A stretch of 64,000 nt of DNA from Terriglobia bacterium (lineage in GTDB: Bacteria; Acidobacteriota; Terriglobia; Bryobacterales; Bryobacteraceae). Positions 19,175 to 28,282 of this stretch are shown one piece after another (the stretch's first letter is position 1; every line of letters starts with the position of its first letter). Below the pieces are notes generated by a model. That model made no database searches and was not told the origin of the DNA. It was given only the letters and a program-made list of their open reading frames with translations. The position numbers and the translations under genes were made by a program. Location: the NCBI GenBank assembly GCA_020073145.1, contig JAIQFS010000027.1:42767-106766 (forward strand), written 5' to 3'.

Positions 19175-21211
19175 TTAATCTCCAATCCGTTCCACTTGAA
19201 CCAGGCAGCTATAAAAAGTAGGTCCGCCGCCGGCATCCGTCAGGCGGTCGGAGGTGAGCGCATTGATGTTTCGATTTCCGGCGGATCGCTTGGCCCATCG
19301 AACCGACGGTGCGGACACGACTCCCGGGCGGACACTCCCGTTGACGCGCGCCTCCAGAACGCACGAACCGCGATCATTGAAGGCGCGCACGGTATCCGAA
19401 TCCTGAATCGCCCGGGCGGCGGCGTCGTCCGGGTGCATCTCGAGCGTGGCCGTCTGCCGGTCCACGGCATCGCGATGGCCGAAGGTGGAGTTCATGCTGT
19501 CGTCATTCTTTGGCGAAATCAGCTCCAGCGGATATTGGCGGCGGAGAGCGGCATCCCCGCCTCGCGATTCGACTGGTGGCTCGAAATGCAGCGCCTCGGG
19601 GCGAAAATGGCATTTCCCGCCGTCGGTCCCAAAGCCTTCGGCAAACGGCAAAAACGGATCGGGAAGGTTCAGGCGGACGAAATGGTCGCGCTCGAGCTGT
19701 TCGAGCGTAATCCCGCGAACGAACGGATGCGGCGTGTCCAGCAGCGTGCGGATCATGTCGTCTTCCGAATCCCCGAAGCAGGCGTCATCGAAACTCATGC
19801 GGGCGGCGAGCAGGCGGAAGATCTCCACGTTCGACTTGGTTTCGCCGGGCGCGGGTAGCGCCGGGCGCGCGAGCTGCAGGTAGAAGTGGCCGTACGCGAA
19901 ATAGAGGTCGGTGTGTTCCAGGAAGGTGGTCACCGGCAACACGATGTCGGCGTAGTCCGCCGAATCGGTCTGGAATTGCTCGAGGACGACCGTGAACAGA
20001 TCGCCGCGCCGCAACCCGGCCAGGACGGTATTCTGGTCGGGCGCGATCGCCGCCGGGTTGGAGTTGTACACCACCAGCGCCTTCACCGGAGGATCGTCGA
20101 GTGCCGTCAGGGCACGGCCGAGCTGGGTCATGTTGACCAGACGCGCCTGGCGGCCGAGAGACTTTCCTTGCAGGTCGTGGCGCTCCAGACCCGCGCGATT
20201 CACGTGGAAGGCGCCGGAGGTGGAGAGCTGCAGCCCGCCGCCGACTTCTTTCCAGGAACCGACGAGGGTGGGCAGATGAGCGATGGCGCGCACCGACAGA
20301 GCACCGCGCTCGCTGCGCTGGGTGCCGAGGTTCAGCCGGATGACCGCCGGCCGCGTGCCGGCATACTCGCGGGCCAGTTGGACGATTTCTTCCGCCGCAA
20401 TCCCGGTCAGCTCCGCGGCGCGCTGCGGCGTCCACGCGCGGACGTGGTCGCGGAGAGCATCGAACCCCTCGGTATGGCGGGAGAGGTACTCGGCGTCGTG
20501 CAGGCCTTCGCCGATAATGACATGCATCATGGCCAGCGCCAGCGCGGCATCGGTTCCCGGATTGATGAAGAATTGCTTGTCCGAGAGAGCGCCGGTGCGG
20601 TTGCGGTGCGGGTCGATGGTGTAGAGCTTGGCGCCATTGCGCCGCGCCTCCACGATGAACGGCCACAGGTGCACGTTGGTGCCGAGAACATTCGCGCCCC
20701 ACGCCAGAATCAGCCGCGCGTGCTTGAACTGCTCGGGCTCCGTGCCGTAGCGGGCGCCCAACGCGTCCTGCAGGCCAATGGTTCCCGCCGCCGAACAAAT
20801 CGTGCGATCCAGGCGCGACGCTCCGAGGCGGTGAAAGAAACGGCGATCCATGCCGGCGCCGTTGAGATAGCCCATGGTGCCGGCATAGCTGTAGGGCAAA
20901 ACCGACTCCGGCCCGAAATGGTCCGCGATGGACCGAAGGCGGGCGGCGATTTCGTCCAGTGCCGCGTCCCAGGAAATCCGTTCGAAACGGCCTTCTCCCT
21001 TGGCGCCCACGCGGCGCTGCGGATAGAGCAACCGGGCGGGCGAGTATTCGCGTTCCAGGTACTGCGCCACTTTGCCGCACAGAAACCCGCGTGTGACCGG
21101 GTGCGCCGGGTCGCCGCGCAGGCGCGTGCCGCGGCCGTTGTCGACGGTCACCAGGACCGAGCAGCAGTCCGGACAATCGAGGGCGCACACGGAGTGCCGG
21201 ATCTCACGCAT
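19175..21211 (-). CDS. molybdopterin (bis-MGD) oxidoreductase with 4Fe-4S site
   Basis: A 678-residue protein of the DMSO-reductase/formate-dehydrogenase superfamily. The ATG at 21211 puts the cluster ligands at the N-terminus as usual: CALDCPDC (C-x3-C-x2-C) and a fourth Cys in GFLCGK. Next come IADHFGPESVLPYSYAGTMG, the LILAWGANVLGTN dinucleotide-binding region and a C-terminal molydopterin-dinucleotide-binding domain (SMNSTFGHRD, ALEMHPDDA-like segment TATLEMHPDDA). The ligand position is not clearly a Cys or selenocysteine, so this is unlikely to be a classical formate dehydrogenase. There is no TAT signal, so it is probably cytoplasmic. It lies between lhgO and a lipoprotein gene on the same strand. 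Confidence 0.85.
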   Translation of the reverse strand: MREIRHSVCALDCPDCCSVLVTVDNGRGTRLRGDPAHPVTRGFLCGKVAQYLEREYSPARLLYPQRRVGAKGEGRFERISWDAALDEIAARLRSIADHFGPESVLPYSYAGTMGYLNGAGMDRRFFHRLGASRLDRTICSAAGTIGLQDALGARYGTEPEQFKHARLILAWGANVLGTNVHLWPFIVEARRNGAKLYTIDPHRNRTGALSDKQFFINPGTDAALALAMMHVIIGEGLHDAEYLSRHTEGFDALRDHVRAWTPQRAAELTGIAAEEIVQLAREYAGTRPAVIRLNLGTQRSERGALSVRAIAHLPTLVGSWKEVGGGLQLSTSGAFHVNRAGLERHDLQGKSLGRQARLVNMTQLGRALTALDDPPVKALVVYNSNPAAIAPDQNTVLAGLRRGDLFTVVLEQFQTDSADYADIVLPVTTFLEHTDLYFAYGHFYLQLARPALPAPGETKSNVEIFRLLAARMSFDDACFGDSEDDMIRTLLDTPHPFVRGITLEQLERDHFVRLNLPDPFLPFAEGFGTDGGKCHFRPEALHFEPPVESRGGDAALRRQYPLELISPKNDDSMNSTFGHRDAVDRQTATLEMHPDDAAARAIQDSDTVRAFNDRGSCVLEARVNGSVRPGVVSAPSVRWAKRSAGNRNINALTSDRLTDAGGGPTFYSCLVQVERIGD

Positions 21212-21252
21212 TTGAGGACGATTATAGCGTGAGGCCCTAAACCACCGCCTCG

Positions 21253-22455
21253 TCAGGCGGCGCCCTTTTCGACCATGGCGGCGATTTCGGCGCCGATCGC
21301 CAACGACGCGGTCGCGGCCGGACTGGGCGCGTTGAGCACGTGCAGCGCGTTGGGGCGCGCGATCAGACAAAACTCCTGGACGATTTCGCCGGCCGGCGAG
21401 ATGGCTTGCGCCCGGACGCCCGAGCCGCCGGTGTCGAGATCCGCCGGCTGAATTTCAGGCACCAGGCGTTGCAGCGAGCGGCAGAACAGCTCGCGGCTGA
21501 ACGATCGCCGCAGCTCGTACCAGGCCACCGACGGATAGCGCTTCAAAAAGCGCCGGAAACCGCCATACGTGAGCGCATCGAACAGGTCGCGCGCGTTGAA
21601 ATCCGTCTTGCGATAGCCTTCGCGCGCCGTCGCCAGCACGGCGTTCGGTCCGGCCTCGATGCCGCCGTGGATCAGGCGCGTAAAGTGCAGCCCCAGGAAA
21701 GGAAAGCGCGCGTCAGGCACCGGATAGATCAGGTTGCGGACCAGGTGCTGACGCTCCGGCTTGAGCTTGTAGTATTCGCCGCGGAACGGCAGGATGCGCA
21801 GGTCGCGGCGCTCTCCGGCCATCTCGGCCACTCGATCGCAGTGCAGGCCGGCGCAGTTGATCAGGAAATCGGCCGCGAAGTCTCCGGCCGTGGTTTGAGC
21901 CACCCAGCCGCCGCCGGCGCGAAGAAGTCTTCGGACGCGGGCGCTCGTCACCACCCGTGTCCCGCGCTCCGTCACCTGGCCGGCCAGAGTGGCGCAGACT
22001 TTGGGATAGTCCACGATGCCTTCCTGGGGAACGCGCAACGCAGCCACGCCGCCCGCGTGCGGCTCGATCTCGCCGATCTCTTCGCGCCGCAGCCAGCGCA
22101 GTCCATCCAGGCCGTTGAGCGCTCCGCGCTCCTCGAGCGCGCGGAGCCGCGGCACCTCGCTCTCATCCGCCGCCACCACCAGCTTGCCGCACACATCGTG
22201 CGGAATCGCATTCTCCCGGCAGAACGCCACCATCTGGCGGATGCCCGAAACCGCCAGCCGGGCTTTCACCGAGCCCGGCTGGTAATACAGCCCGCAATGC
22301 AGCACACCGCTGTTGTGGCCGGTCTGGTGGCGGCCGACGTCAGCTTCCTTTTCGAGAACCGTGATCCGGAGATCCGGAAAACGCTCGCCGAGGCGGTAGG
22401 CGGTGGCGATGCCCACAATGCCGCCGCCGACAATGATCACGCTCTTGGACTTCAC
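21253..22455 (-). CDS. lhgO: L-2-hydroxyglutarate oxidase (FAD-dependent)
   Basis: A 400-residue protein with an N-terminal FAD dinucleotide fold (SVIIVGGGIVGIATAYRLG), then VGRHQTGHNSGVLHCGLYY, characteristic of LhgO/L2HGDH, and the later NCAGLHCDRVA and PVPDARFPFLGLHFTR segments. It oxidises L-2-hydroxyglutarate to 2-oxoglutarate, passing electrons to oxygen or the quinone pool. I use the GTG at 22455 because it places the Rossmann fold near the start, as in the family; an upstream in-frame ATG would add an unconserved tail. It is divergent from the first propeller gene and leads a minus-strand group with the molybdopterin enzyme. Confidence 0.88.
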   Translation of the reverse strand: MKSKSVIIVGGGIVGIATAYRLGERFPDLRITVLEKEADVGRHQTGHNSGVLHCGLYYQPGSVKARLAVSGIRQMVAFCRENAIPHDVCGKLVVAADESEVPRLRALEERGALNGLDGLRWLRREEIGEIEPHAGGVAALRVPQEGIVDYPKVCATLAGQVTERGTRVVTSARVRRLLRAGGGWVAQTTAGDFAADFLINCAGLHCDRVAEMAGERRDLRILPFRGEYYKLKPERQHLVRNLIYPVPDARFPFLGLHFTRLIHGGIEAGPNAVLATAREGYRKTDFNARDLFDALTYGGFRRFLKRYPSVAWYELRRSFSRELFCRSLQRLVPEIQPADLDTGGSGVRAQAISPAGEIVQEFCLIARPNALHVLNAPSPAATASLAIGAEIAAMVEKGAA

Positions 22456-22469
22456 GGTTGACTGGTATG

Positions 22470-22534
22470 AGTGTAGCGCGGCGCGTGCGCCATGATTCCG
22501 AGTCATGGATTCCGCGCAACCCTCATGATAGAAT
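22470..22534. promoter_or_regulatory. divergent promoter region
   Basis: Between lhgO and the first propeller gene, TACACT reads on the minus strand (22470-22475) about 14 bases before the lhgO GTG, and TAGAAT reads on the plus strand (22529-22534) about 45 bases before the propeller ATG. Both are plausible -10 boxes; -35 boxes are not obvious. Confidence 0.3.
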
Positions 22535-22578
22535 CGCAAAGCTCCGGTTCCATGAGCCGCGTCCAGTGGAAGGACACC

Positions 22579-23637
22579 ATGAAAAAACCTCTGAGTGTTT
22601 GTTTCGTCGCGCTAGTGTTTGCAGCGGCGGGGATGGCCCAGACCGAAAGCCTGACGCCGGCCCAGCTCAACGCACGGGCGAAGGCGCAGAACGTGCCCGA
22701 GATCCCGTACGAGTCGACTCCCAACTTCCTGAAACTGCCGCCCAACCTGTACCTGGGAGAAGGCATTGGGGTCGCCACCAACTCCAAGGGGCACGTCTTT
22801 GTGTACACGCGCAGCCAGGCGACGCGGCTGTTTGAATTCGACCAGAAGGGGAACTTCGTCCGGGAAATCGGCGACGGCTTGTATGGCTTCGTGTTCGCGC
22901 ATGCCGTGCGCGTCGATCCACAGGACAACATCTGGTGCGTGGACGAGGGGTCGAACATGGTCATCAAGTTCAACCCCGAAGGGCGCGTGGTGATGCTGCT
23001 CGGCCGGCGGCCGGAATCGGTCGACGGGCTGCCGGCCACGCCCGGCTTCAACGCGCCCGTGCCGCCCCCGGGGCCTTATATTTTCAACCGGCCGACCGAT
23101 GTGGCCTGGGACGCGGCCGGAAATATCTTCGTGTCCGACGGGTATGGCAATTCCCGCGTCGTGAAGTACGACAAGAACGGGCGCTTCATCGCGTCCGTGG
23201 GAACGCGCGGATCGGGCCAGGGCCAGCTCAACCTGCCGCACACCATGGCCACCGACGCCAAGGGCAACGTCTACGTAGGCGACCGGAGCAACCAACGCAT
23301 TGAGGTCTTCAGTAACGATCTCACGTTCAAAGCCATTTACGATCAGGTGGGCGCGCCCTGGGCCGTGTGCATTTCTCCGGGCCCGCATCAGTACCTGTAT
23401 AGCTCCAACTCGAACCCGGACAACAACAACTCGGAAATCGCCGCGGTCACTGGCGAAATCTACAAGATGGAGCTCGACGGCGCCATCGTCGGCAAGTTCG
23501 GGCACGCCGGCAAAGAACTGGGCGCGTTCAGTACTGTCCACGAAATCGATTGCCGGAACGAAAACGAACTGCTGGTTTCCGAAATCACCGCCTGGCGCGT
23601 CCAGAAGATCGCGCTGCATCCCAAGAGTGGGAAATAG
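22579..23637 (+). CDS. secreted NHL-type beta-propeller protein, copy 1
   Basis: A 352-residue protein with a Sec signal (KKPLSVCFVALVFAAAGMAQ); the ATG at 22579 follows GGAAGG. The mature part is a six-bladed propeller with NHL-like blades: GIGVATNSKGHVFVYTR, HAVRVDPQDNIWCVDEGS, DVAWDAAGNIFVSDGYGNSR, HTMATDAKGNVYVGDRSNQR. Similar domains occur in peptidylglycine amidating lyase and extracellular binding proteins, so it may bind or cleave a ligand outside the cytoplasm. It is the first of three tandem paralogues, 9 bases before the next. A Pro/Gly-rich insert (PVPPPGP) sits between blades, at the place where copy 2 carries an Arg/Gly-rich insert. Confidence 0.8.
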   Translation: MKKPLSVCFVALVFAAAGMAQTESLTPAQLNARAKAQNVPEIPYESTPNFLKLPPNLYLGEGIGVATNSKGHVFVYTRSQATRLFEFDQKGNFVREIGDGLYGFVFAHAVRVDPQDNIWCVDEGSNMVIKFNPEGRVVMLLGRRPESVDGLPATPGFNAPVPPPGPYIFNRPTDVAWDAAGNIFVSDGYGNSRVVKYDKNGRFIASVGTRGSGQGQLNLPHTMATDAKGNVYVGDRSNQRIEVFSNDLTFKAIYDQVGAPWAVCISPGPHQYLYSSNSNPDNNNSEIAAVTGEIYKMELDGAIVGKFGHAGKELGAFSTVHEIDCRNENELLVSEITAWRVQKIALHPKSGK

Positions 23638-23646
23638 GAGGTTGCC

Positions 23647-24696
23647 ATGAAGCGTTCACTGATGGTTGTGCTGTTCGCTCCGGCCCTGCTGGCCGCGCAG
23701 AGTGCAGTCCCCGAGATCTCCTACACCTCAACTCCCAACCTGCTCAAGCTCCCCGAACATCTCTATTTGGGCGAGGCGGCCGGCGTGGCGACGAATTCGA
23801 AGGGAGACATCTTCGTCTACACCCGAACCGGCACGGCCTTTGCCAGCATGGGCGGCTCCCGTGTGTTCACTCACGGAGGCGCGCGCCTGTTTGAGTTCAC
23901 GCCCAACGGAACCTATGTCCGCGAAATCGGCCAGGGCCTCTATGGGTTCCTGTTTGCGCACGCCGTGCGCATCGATCCGCGGGACAACATCTGGGTGGTG
24001 GACGAAGGATCGAGCATGATCATGAAGTTCAATCCCGAAGGCCGCGTGCTGATGACGCTCGGCCGCAAGCCCGAGTCGATCAACGTGGGCGCGCCGGAAG
24101 GGGGCCGCGGCGGAGGAGGGCGCGGCGGGCGCGGTCTTCCGGGCGCCGGAGCTCCGGGCGACAGCTTCAACCGGCCGACCGACGTCGCCTGGGACGCGGC
24201 GGGGAATATTTTTGTTGCCGACGGGTATGGCAACTCGCGCGTCGCCAAGTTCGACAAGAACGGCAAGTACCTCAAATCCTGGGGTTCGAAGGGCACGGAG
24301 CCCGGCCAGTTCGACACGCTGCACGCCATCGCGGTCGACGCGCAGGGCAACGTGTACGTGGGCGACCGCGGCAACAAGCGGATTCAGGTCTTCGACAATG
24401 ACGGCACCTTCAAAACGCAATACACCGATGTTGGCGCGCCGTACGCCATGTGCATCACGACCGGCGCGCATCAATATCTGTTTACTTCCAACTCCAATCC
24501 CAGCACCTCGATGGACAATGGCGAGATCTACAAGATGGAGCTCGATGGCAAGGTGCTGGGAAAGTTCGGCCACGCGGGTAAGCTGCTGAAGGAGTTCGGC
24601 ACGGTTCATGAGATGGACTGCCGCAATCCCAACGAACTCTACGTCGGCGAGCTGACCAACTGGCGCGTGCAGAAGCTGATCCTGCACGCGAACTAG
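23647..24696 (+). CDS. secreted NHL-type beta-propeller protein, copy 2
   Basis: 349 residues, signal peptide at residues 1-17, same blade order as copy 1 (YLGEAAGVATNSKGDIFVYT, HAVRIDPRDNIWVVDEGSSM, DVAWDAAGNIFVADGYGNSR, HAIAVDAQGNVYVGDRGNKR). A low-complexity insert of Gly/Arg (GGRGGGGRGGRGLPGAG, about residues 155-172) lies between blades 3 and 4. GGAGG lies 6 bases upstream of the ATG, just after the stop of copy 1, so the pair is co-translated. Function unknown; by family a periplasmic or extracellular ligand-binding or lyase propeller. Confidence 0.8.
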   Translation: MKRSLMVVLFAPALLAAQSAVPEISYTSTPNLLKLPEHLYLGEAAGVATNSKGDIFVYTRTGTAFASMGGSRVFTHGGARLFEFTPNGTYVREIGQGLYGFLFAHAVRIDPRDNIWVVDEGSSMIMKFNPEGRVLMTLGRKPESINVGAPEGGRGGGGRGGRGLPGAGAPGDSFNRPTDVAWDAAGNIFVADGYGNSRVAKFDKNGKYLKSWGSKGTEPGQFDTLHAIAVDAQGNVYVGDRGNKRIQVFDNDGTFKTQYTDVGAPYAMCITTGAHQYLFTSNSNPSTSMDNGEIYKMELDGKVLGKFGHAGKLLKEFGTVHEMDCRNPNELYVGELTNWRVQKLILHAN

Positions 24697-24797
24697 GCAA
24701 CTCTACCAGACGTTTTCGAATCACCGCGCCCGGAGCCCCATGGCTCCGATTGGGATATACTGCGAGCTATCCGCTTGCGTCACAGGAGGGAAAAAGA

Positions 24798-25901
24798 GTG
24801 AGACATTATCTATTCGCGGCATTGCTGCTGGCGGGCCCGGCGGCATTCGCGCAATCTGAGATTCCGTACGATGCGAACCCCAATTTCTTGAAGGGTCTGC
24901 CCGCCGATCTGCACCTGGGCGAAGCCTCGGGCGTCGCCGTGAATTCGAAAGGGCACATCTTCGTGTTCTCGCGCGGCAACACCAGCGGACCAGCATATGC
25001 CGCCACCGCGGCCCAGATTCTCGAATTCGGCCCCGATGGCAAATACATCCGGGAGATCGGCCATAACCTTTACGCCTGGTCGTTCGCGCACGACGTCCGC
25101 ATCGACAAGGACGATAACATCTGGGCCATCGACAAGGGCTCGGACATGATCATCAAGTTCAACCCCGCCGGACGGGTCGAGATGGTGTTCGGCCGCAAGA
25201 AGGAAGCGTCGGATGATGGCGCCGAAGCGTGGAAGCGCGTCACCCCGCCGCGACCCCCGGTCGACGGCCAGTTCCGCCAGCCGACCGACGTCACTTGGGA
25301 CACACAAGGCAACATTTTCATCAGCGACGGGTACATCAACTCGCGGGTTGCCAAGTTCGACAAGAACGGCCACTGGGTCAAGTCGTTTGGCGAGCCCGGC
25401 GCGGGGCCCGGACAGCTCAACACGCCGCACGGCATCGCCGCGGATGCCCAGGGGAATATCTACGTGGCTGACCGCGGCAACCGCCGCATCCAGGTGTTCG
25501 ATCCGGACGGCAAACTCCTGCGCCAGATCCAGGTCGACGTTCCCGTCCCTCCGGACGCCATGCCGTGGATGGGCCCCAAGCCCACGCCGCAACAGGCCAC
25601 CACCGGCACCATGGGTTCCGGCGCGCCCTGGACCGTTTGCATCACCCCGGGACCGGGAACCCAATACCTGTACACCTCCGATGCGTTCCCCGGCCGGATC
25701 TATAAATTAACGCTCGAGGGCAAGTTGCTCGGCTATCTGGGCAGTTCCGGGCGGATGCCCAAGGAGTTCGGATGGATTCACGAACTGGCGTGCCCGTCCG
25801 AGAACACGCTCTACGCCGGCGAGATCCTCAACTGGCGCGTGAACAAGCTGACGCTGCATCCGGACAAACAGCAGCAGGCAGTCACGTCCGCAAAGCGATA
25901 G
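24798..25901 (+). CDS. secreted NHL-type beta-propeller protein, copy 3
   Basis: 367 residues. I chose the GTG at 24798 because AGGAGGG lies about 8 bases upstream and the next residues form the signal peptide (RHYLFAALLLAGPAAFAQ). The blades match copies 1 and 2 (DVRIDKDDNIWAIDKGSDM, SDGYINSRVAKFDKNGHW, HGIAADAQGNIYVADRGNRR), but it is more divergent and carries an extra insert before the last blade (PPDAMPWMGPKPTPQQAT). It is separated from copy 2 by 101 bases containing a possible -10 box (TATACT near 24757), so it may have its own promoter. Same uncertain role as its neighbours. Confidence 0.8.
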   Translation: MRHYLFAALLLAGPAAFAQSEIPYDANPNFLKGLPADLHLGEASGVAVNSKGHIFVFSRGNTSGPAYAATAAQILEFGPDGKYIREIGHNLYAWSFAHDVRIDKDDNIWAIDKGSDMIIKFNPAGRVEMVFGRKKEASDDGAEAWKRVTPPRPPVDGQFRQPTDVTWDTQGNIFISDGYINSRVAKFDKNGHWVKSFGEPGAGPGQLNTPHGIAADAQGNIYVADRGNRRIQVFDPDGKLLRQIQVDVPVPPDAMPWMGPKPTPQQATTGTMGSGAPWTVCITPGPGTQYLYTSDAFPGRIYKLTLEGKLLGYLGSSGRMPKEFGWIHELACPSENTLYAGEILNWRVNKLTLHPDKQQQAVTSAKR

Positions 25902-25925
25902 CGATCTCCTCCTGAAAAAGCGAAT

Positions 25926-25949
25926 GCGGCGGGTGGCTGTCCCCGCCGC
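25926..25949 (-). terminator. hairpin terminator for the minus-strand secreted-protein operon
   Basis: GCGGCGGG (25926-25933) pairs with CCCGCCGC (25942-25949) around an 8-base loop, in the gap between two converging operons. Read on the minus strand it is followed a few bases later by a run of five T (the complement of AAAAA at about 25915-25919), as in an intrinsic terminator. Confidence 0.5.
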
Positions 25950-25975
25950 GCAGAATCTACCGAACTCGAACCGCG

Positions 25976-26902
25976 TTACTTGGTCACGTTCGTCGCTTTG
26001 CCGCCCTCGTCCTGCGTGTAATGGGGCGCATCGCTGTTGCCTTCGATGCAGGCGAACTCCATGATCTCGTAGCCGGGCTGGTTGGTCTTGCCCAAAGTGA
26101 ACTTGACCGTCCAAGGCTTGGTATAGGCCTTGGCGTCGTCCATGGTGGCTTCGTAATCGATAGTTCTCTCGTCCTTCGGCGTGAAGCGCTCCACCACGTG
26201 CATCTCGTCGCTGTGCGCATTGCCGGCGGAGTCGAGCCATGTCCTGCCGATGAGATTGGTCGTGTCAACTACCAGCGTGTCACCCTCCCAATGGCCCACC
26301 GAGTCGCCCATGAAGAGCTTGGTGGACTTGGGCAATACGTGCGGGCGGTTATCGGTGGGAATGATGCGGACGGCGTGCATAAACTCCCAGTTCATCACCA
26401 CGTACCCGGACGGCTGCAGAATCTGAAATCCAAATTGCCGGTACATCTGATTGGGCAGGCCGGACTCGTAGCAGTGCAGTTCCGGCTCGTCCGCCAGGTG
26501 CTTCTCGAAATTGTCCTTGGCGATTTGGGCATACTCCGGGGTGTACGGGATCAGCCCGTCGGGCGGGTCCACGATCGCGCCCTGGCCGGGCGGGATGCCG
26601 GTCTTGGCCACCGGATGTTTCTGGACTTCAAAAACGGCTCCGCCATTGTTGCCCGCGTTGTAGTAGCCGGAAATGTCGGGCTTGCCATCGGCCATGTGCT
26701 TCACCGGTCCCGCGGGAGGCAGCGGCGCCCGTCCGCCCCTTCCACCACCACCGCCCCGAGCGCCCCGCCCGCCGCCGCCGCGGCCGCCGCGTTCTCCCGG
26801 GGGGCCCGCCGGACCCTGAGCGGTCCCCGGCACGGGCATCAGGAATAGGACGGTTCCGATCGCCACTGTTCCCGCAATCCAAGTCAGCAGCCTTCTTCTC
26901 AT
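25976..26902 (-). CDS. secreted protein, uncharacterised acidobacterial family, paralogue B
   Basis: 308 residues; the ATG at 26902 follows GGGAG and starts a signal peptide (RRRLLTWIAGTVAIGTVLFL). Residues about 28-60 are a Gly/Arg-rich linker (GERGGRGGGGRGARGG and more). The folded part shares blocks with two neighbours: KHPVAKTGIPPGQGAIVDPP, CYESGLPNQMYRQFGFQILQ, HWEGDTLVVDTTNLIGRTWL, DEMHVVERFTPKDERTIDYE and a final Cys-containing EIMEFACIEGN. Function unknown; no catalytic motif is recognisable. It is the last gene of a five-gene secreted-protein operon, 43 bases after paralogue C. Confidence 0.7.
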   Translation of the reverse strand: MRRRLLTWIAGTVAIGTVLFLMPVPGTAQGPAGPPGERGGRGGGGRGARGGGGGRGGRAPLPPAGPVKHMADGKPDISGYYNAGNNGGAVFEVQKHPVAKTGIPPGQGAIVDPPDGLIPYTPEYAQIAKDNFEKHLADEPELHCYESGLPNQMYRQFGFQILQPSGYVVMNWEFMHAVRIIPTDNRPHVLPKSTKLFMGDSVGHWEGDTLVVDTTNLIGRTWLDSAGNAHSDEMHVVERFTPKDERTIDYEATMDDAKAYTKPWTVKFTLGKTNQPGYEIMEFACIEGNSDAPHYTQDEGGKATNVTK

Positions 26903-26945
26903 TCCAGATCTCCCTTCCCCTCTCGAAGCGGTGCGCATCATGCCC

Positions 26946-27698
26946 TCACTTGTCTTTCTTCTTGGCCGCTTCGTCCGCCAGGTATTGGCATTCATATTCC
27001 AGAATGCGGGCATTCGGTTTGGTATCGCGATGCAGTTGAGCGCTGATCTTCCAGGGCTGGCTGAACGTCTTCGGATCCGTGATCGTGGCTTCGTATTGCA
27101 GGGTATCCGCGCCTGTCCGCGTGTACCGTTCTTCCACGTGGAGCTGGTCGCTGTGATAGTTACCGGCCTTGTCAAACCAGGTCTGGTCGTTGAAGTCGCC
27201 GACATCCACGACCAGCGTGTCTCCGTCCCAGTGTCCTAACGAATCGCCCTGCCAGAAATCGATGTCTTCCAGGTGCTTGGTGCGCTTCATGTAGATGTTG
27301 CGGAAGTTGTGAATGTACTCGTACGCGATGGAGATCTGGTCGGGAGTCTGGAAGATCTGGAAGGGATGGGACAACAAGTTGATGCGCGGCACGCCGGGCA
27401 TAAAGCACTTGTTGAGTGGGTCCTCGGCGACGCTGTTCTTCTCGTTCTTCTTTTGCTGCGCAACCGCCGCGGGAAGGTATGGGATCTTGCCGTTCTTGGG
27501 CTCGACAATCAGGCCCTTGGCCTTTTCGAGGTTCTTATCCGGCGAAGTCTTGACTTCCCAGATCCCTTGCAGGTCGGGTTGCCCATCCGCCGTCCGGGGC
27601 GCCTTGTAGGACTGAGCCAGGGCGGGCGCCGGCATCATCGAAACCAGCGCGGCTGCGAAGCCCACTGTCATCATTGAACATACGAACCGAATTCTCAT
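26946..27698 (-). CDS. secreted protein, uncharacterised acidobacterial family, paralogue C
   Basis: 250 residues; the ATG at 27698 is preceded by AGGAG and begins a signal peptide ending APALAQS. It has the same family blocks as paralogues A and B (KCFMPGVPRINLLSHPFQIF, HWDGDTLVVDVGDFNDQTWF, LHVEERYTRTGADTLQYEAT, EYECQYLADEA) but lacks their Gly/Arg-rich linker and is more divergent. The shared GHW-x-GDTLVVD block and single late Cys point to a common fold, probably beta-rich. Function unknown. Confidence 0.7.
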   Translation of the reverse strand: MRIRFVCSMMTVGFAAALVSMMPAPALAQSYKAPRTADGQPDLQGIWEVKTSPDKNLEKAKGLIVEPKNGKIPYLPAAVAQQKKNEKNSVAEDPLNKCFMPGVPRINLLSHPFQIFQTPDQISIAYEYIHNFRNIYMKRTKHLEDIDFWQGDSLGHWDGDTLVVDVGDFNDQTWFDKAGNYHSDQLHVEERYTRTGADTLQYEATITDPKTFSQPWKISAQLHRDTKPNARILEYECQYLADEAAKKKDK

Positions 27699-27841
27699 CG
27701 AAAAAAGCTCCTGTGCGGAAGCCGCACTTCTTGGCGCCGTTCTGTGACCTGCCGGAACACCAGAACGCCGCCCCGGCGGCACGGAAGTCCGTGCGCCTAC
27801 CCGCGAAGGGATTTGAGGCGGCGTTCCTTCGATCTTGTTCC

Positions 27842-28282
27842 TTACTCCTTGGGCGCTCCGCCGCCGGGACCGCCTGGGCCTCCCGGCCCCCCCGGACCTT
27901 CCGGCGAGCCGGCAAACAACCGCCTTCCATCCGCGGTCGTGACGGACTGCGTCCACATATAATTCGCTCCGTCTTTAGCCTTGAAGCCTTTGACGATCAC
28001 TTCATCGCCCGCTTTCACGGAGGTCTTTCTCCAACCCTGCCGGTACAGACCGTTGGGAGGTAAACACTCGGCGGACCAGTGCTGGATTGTGCCATCCTCG
28101 GCCTTCACGTCGAAACGGAGGTGGGAATGCGGGTTGACCCAGTCCATGGCGGTGACCGTCCCCTTCACCTCGATCGGCTTGGTGGAATCAAACTCGGCAG
28201 CAAACGAGTGGTGCGCCAACACCGGCAGCGCCGACAACAACAAGCCGGCCCCCGCCACCAAAACAGCAGACTTCATCTTCAC
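27842..28282 (-). CDS. secreted DUF6152 protein
   Basis: 146 residues with a signal peptide (KSAVLVAGAGLLLSALPVLA). The GTG at 28282 follows GGAGG by 7 bases. The mature N-terminus HHSFAAEFDSTKPIEVKGTV and the WVNPHSHLRFDV block are the hallmarks of DUF6152, a small OB-like beta-barrel often encoded near the uncharacterised secreted family seen on both sides here. The closely spaced His residues (HHSF, NPHSH) could bind metal; this is inference. The tail is a Pro/Gly-repeat (PEGPGGPGGPGG), echoing the linkers of the neighbouring proteins. Confidence 0.8.
   Translation of the reverse strand: MKMKSAVLVAGAGLLLSALPVLAHHSFAAEFDSTKPIEVKGTVTAMDWVNPHSHLRFDVKAEDGTIQHWSAECLPPNGLYRQGWRKTSVKAGDEVIVKGFKAKDGANYMWTQSVTTADGRRLFAGSPEGPGGPGGPGGPGGGAPKE

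Noticed and set aside
26680..26810. GC-rich direct repeats resembling a short tandem-repeat array
   Set aside because: They are codon repeats of a Gly/Arg-rich linker, not a CRISPR or other repeat array; spacing is irregular.
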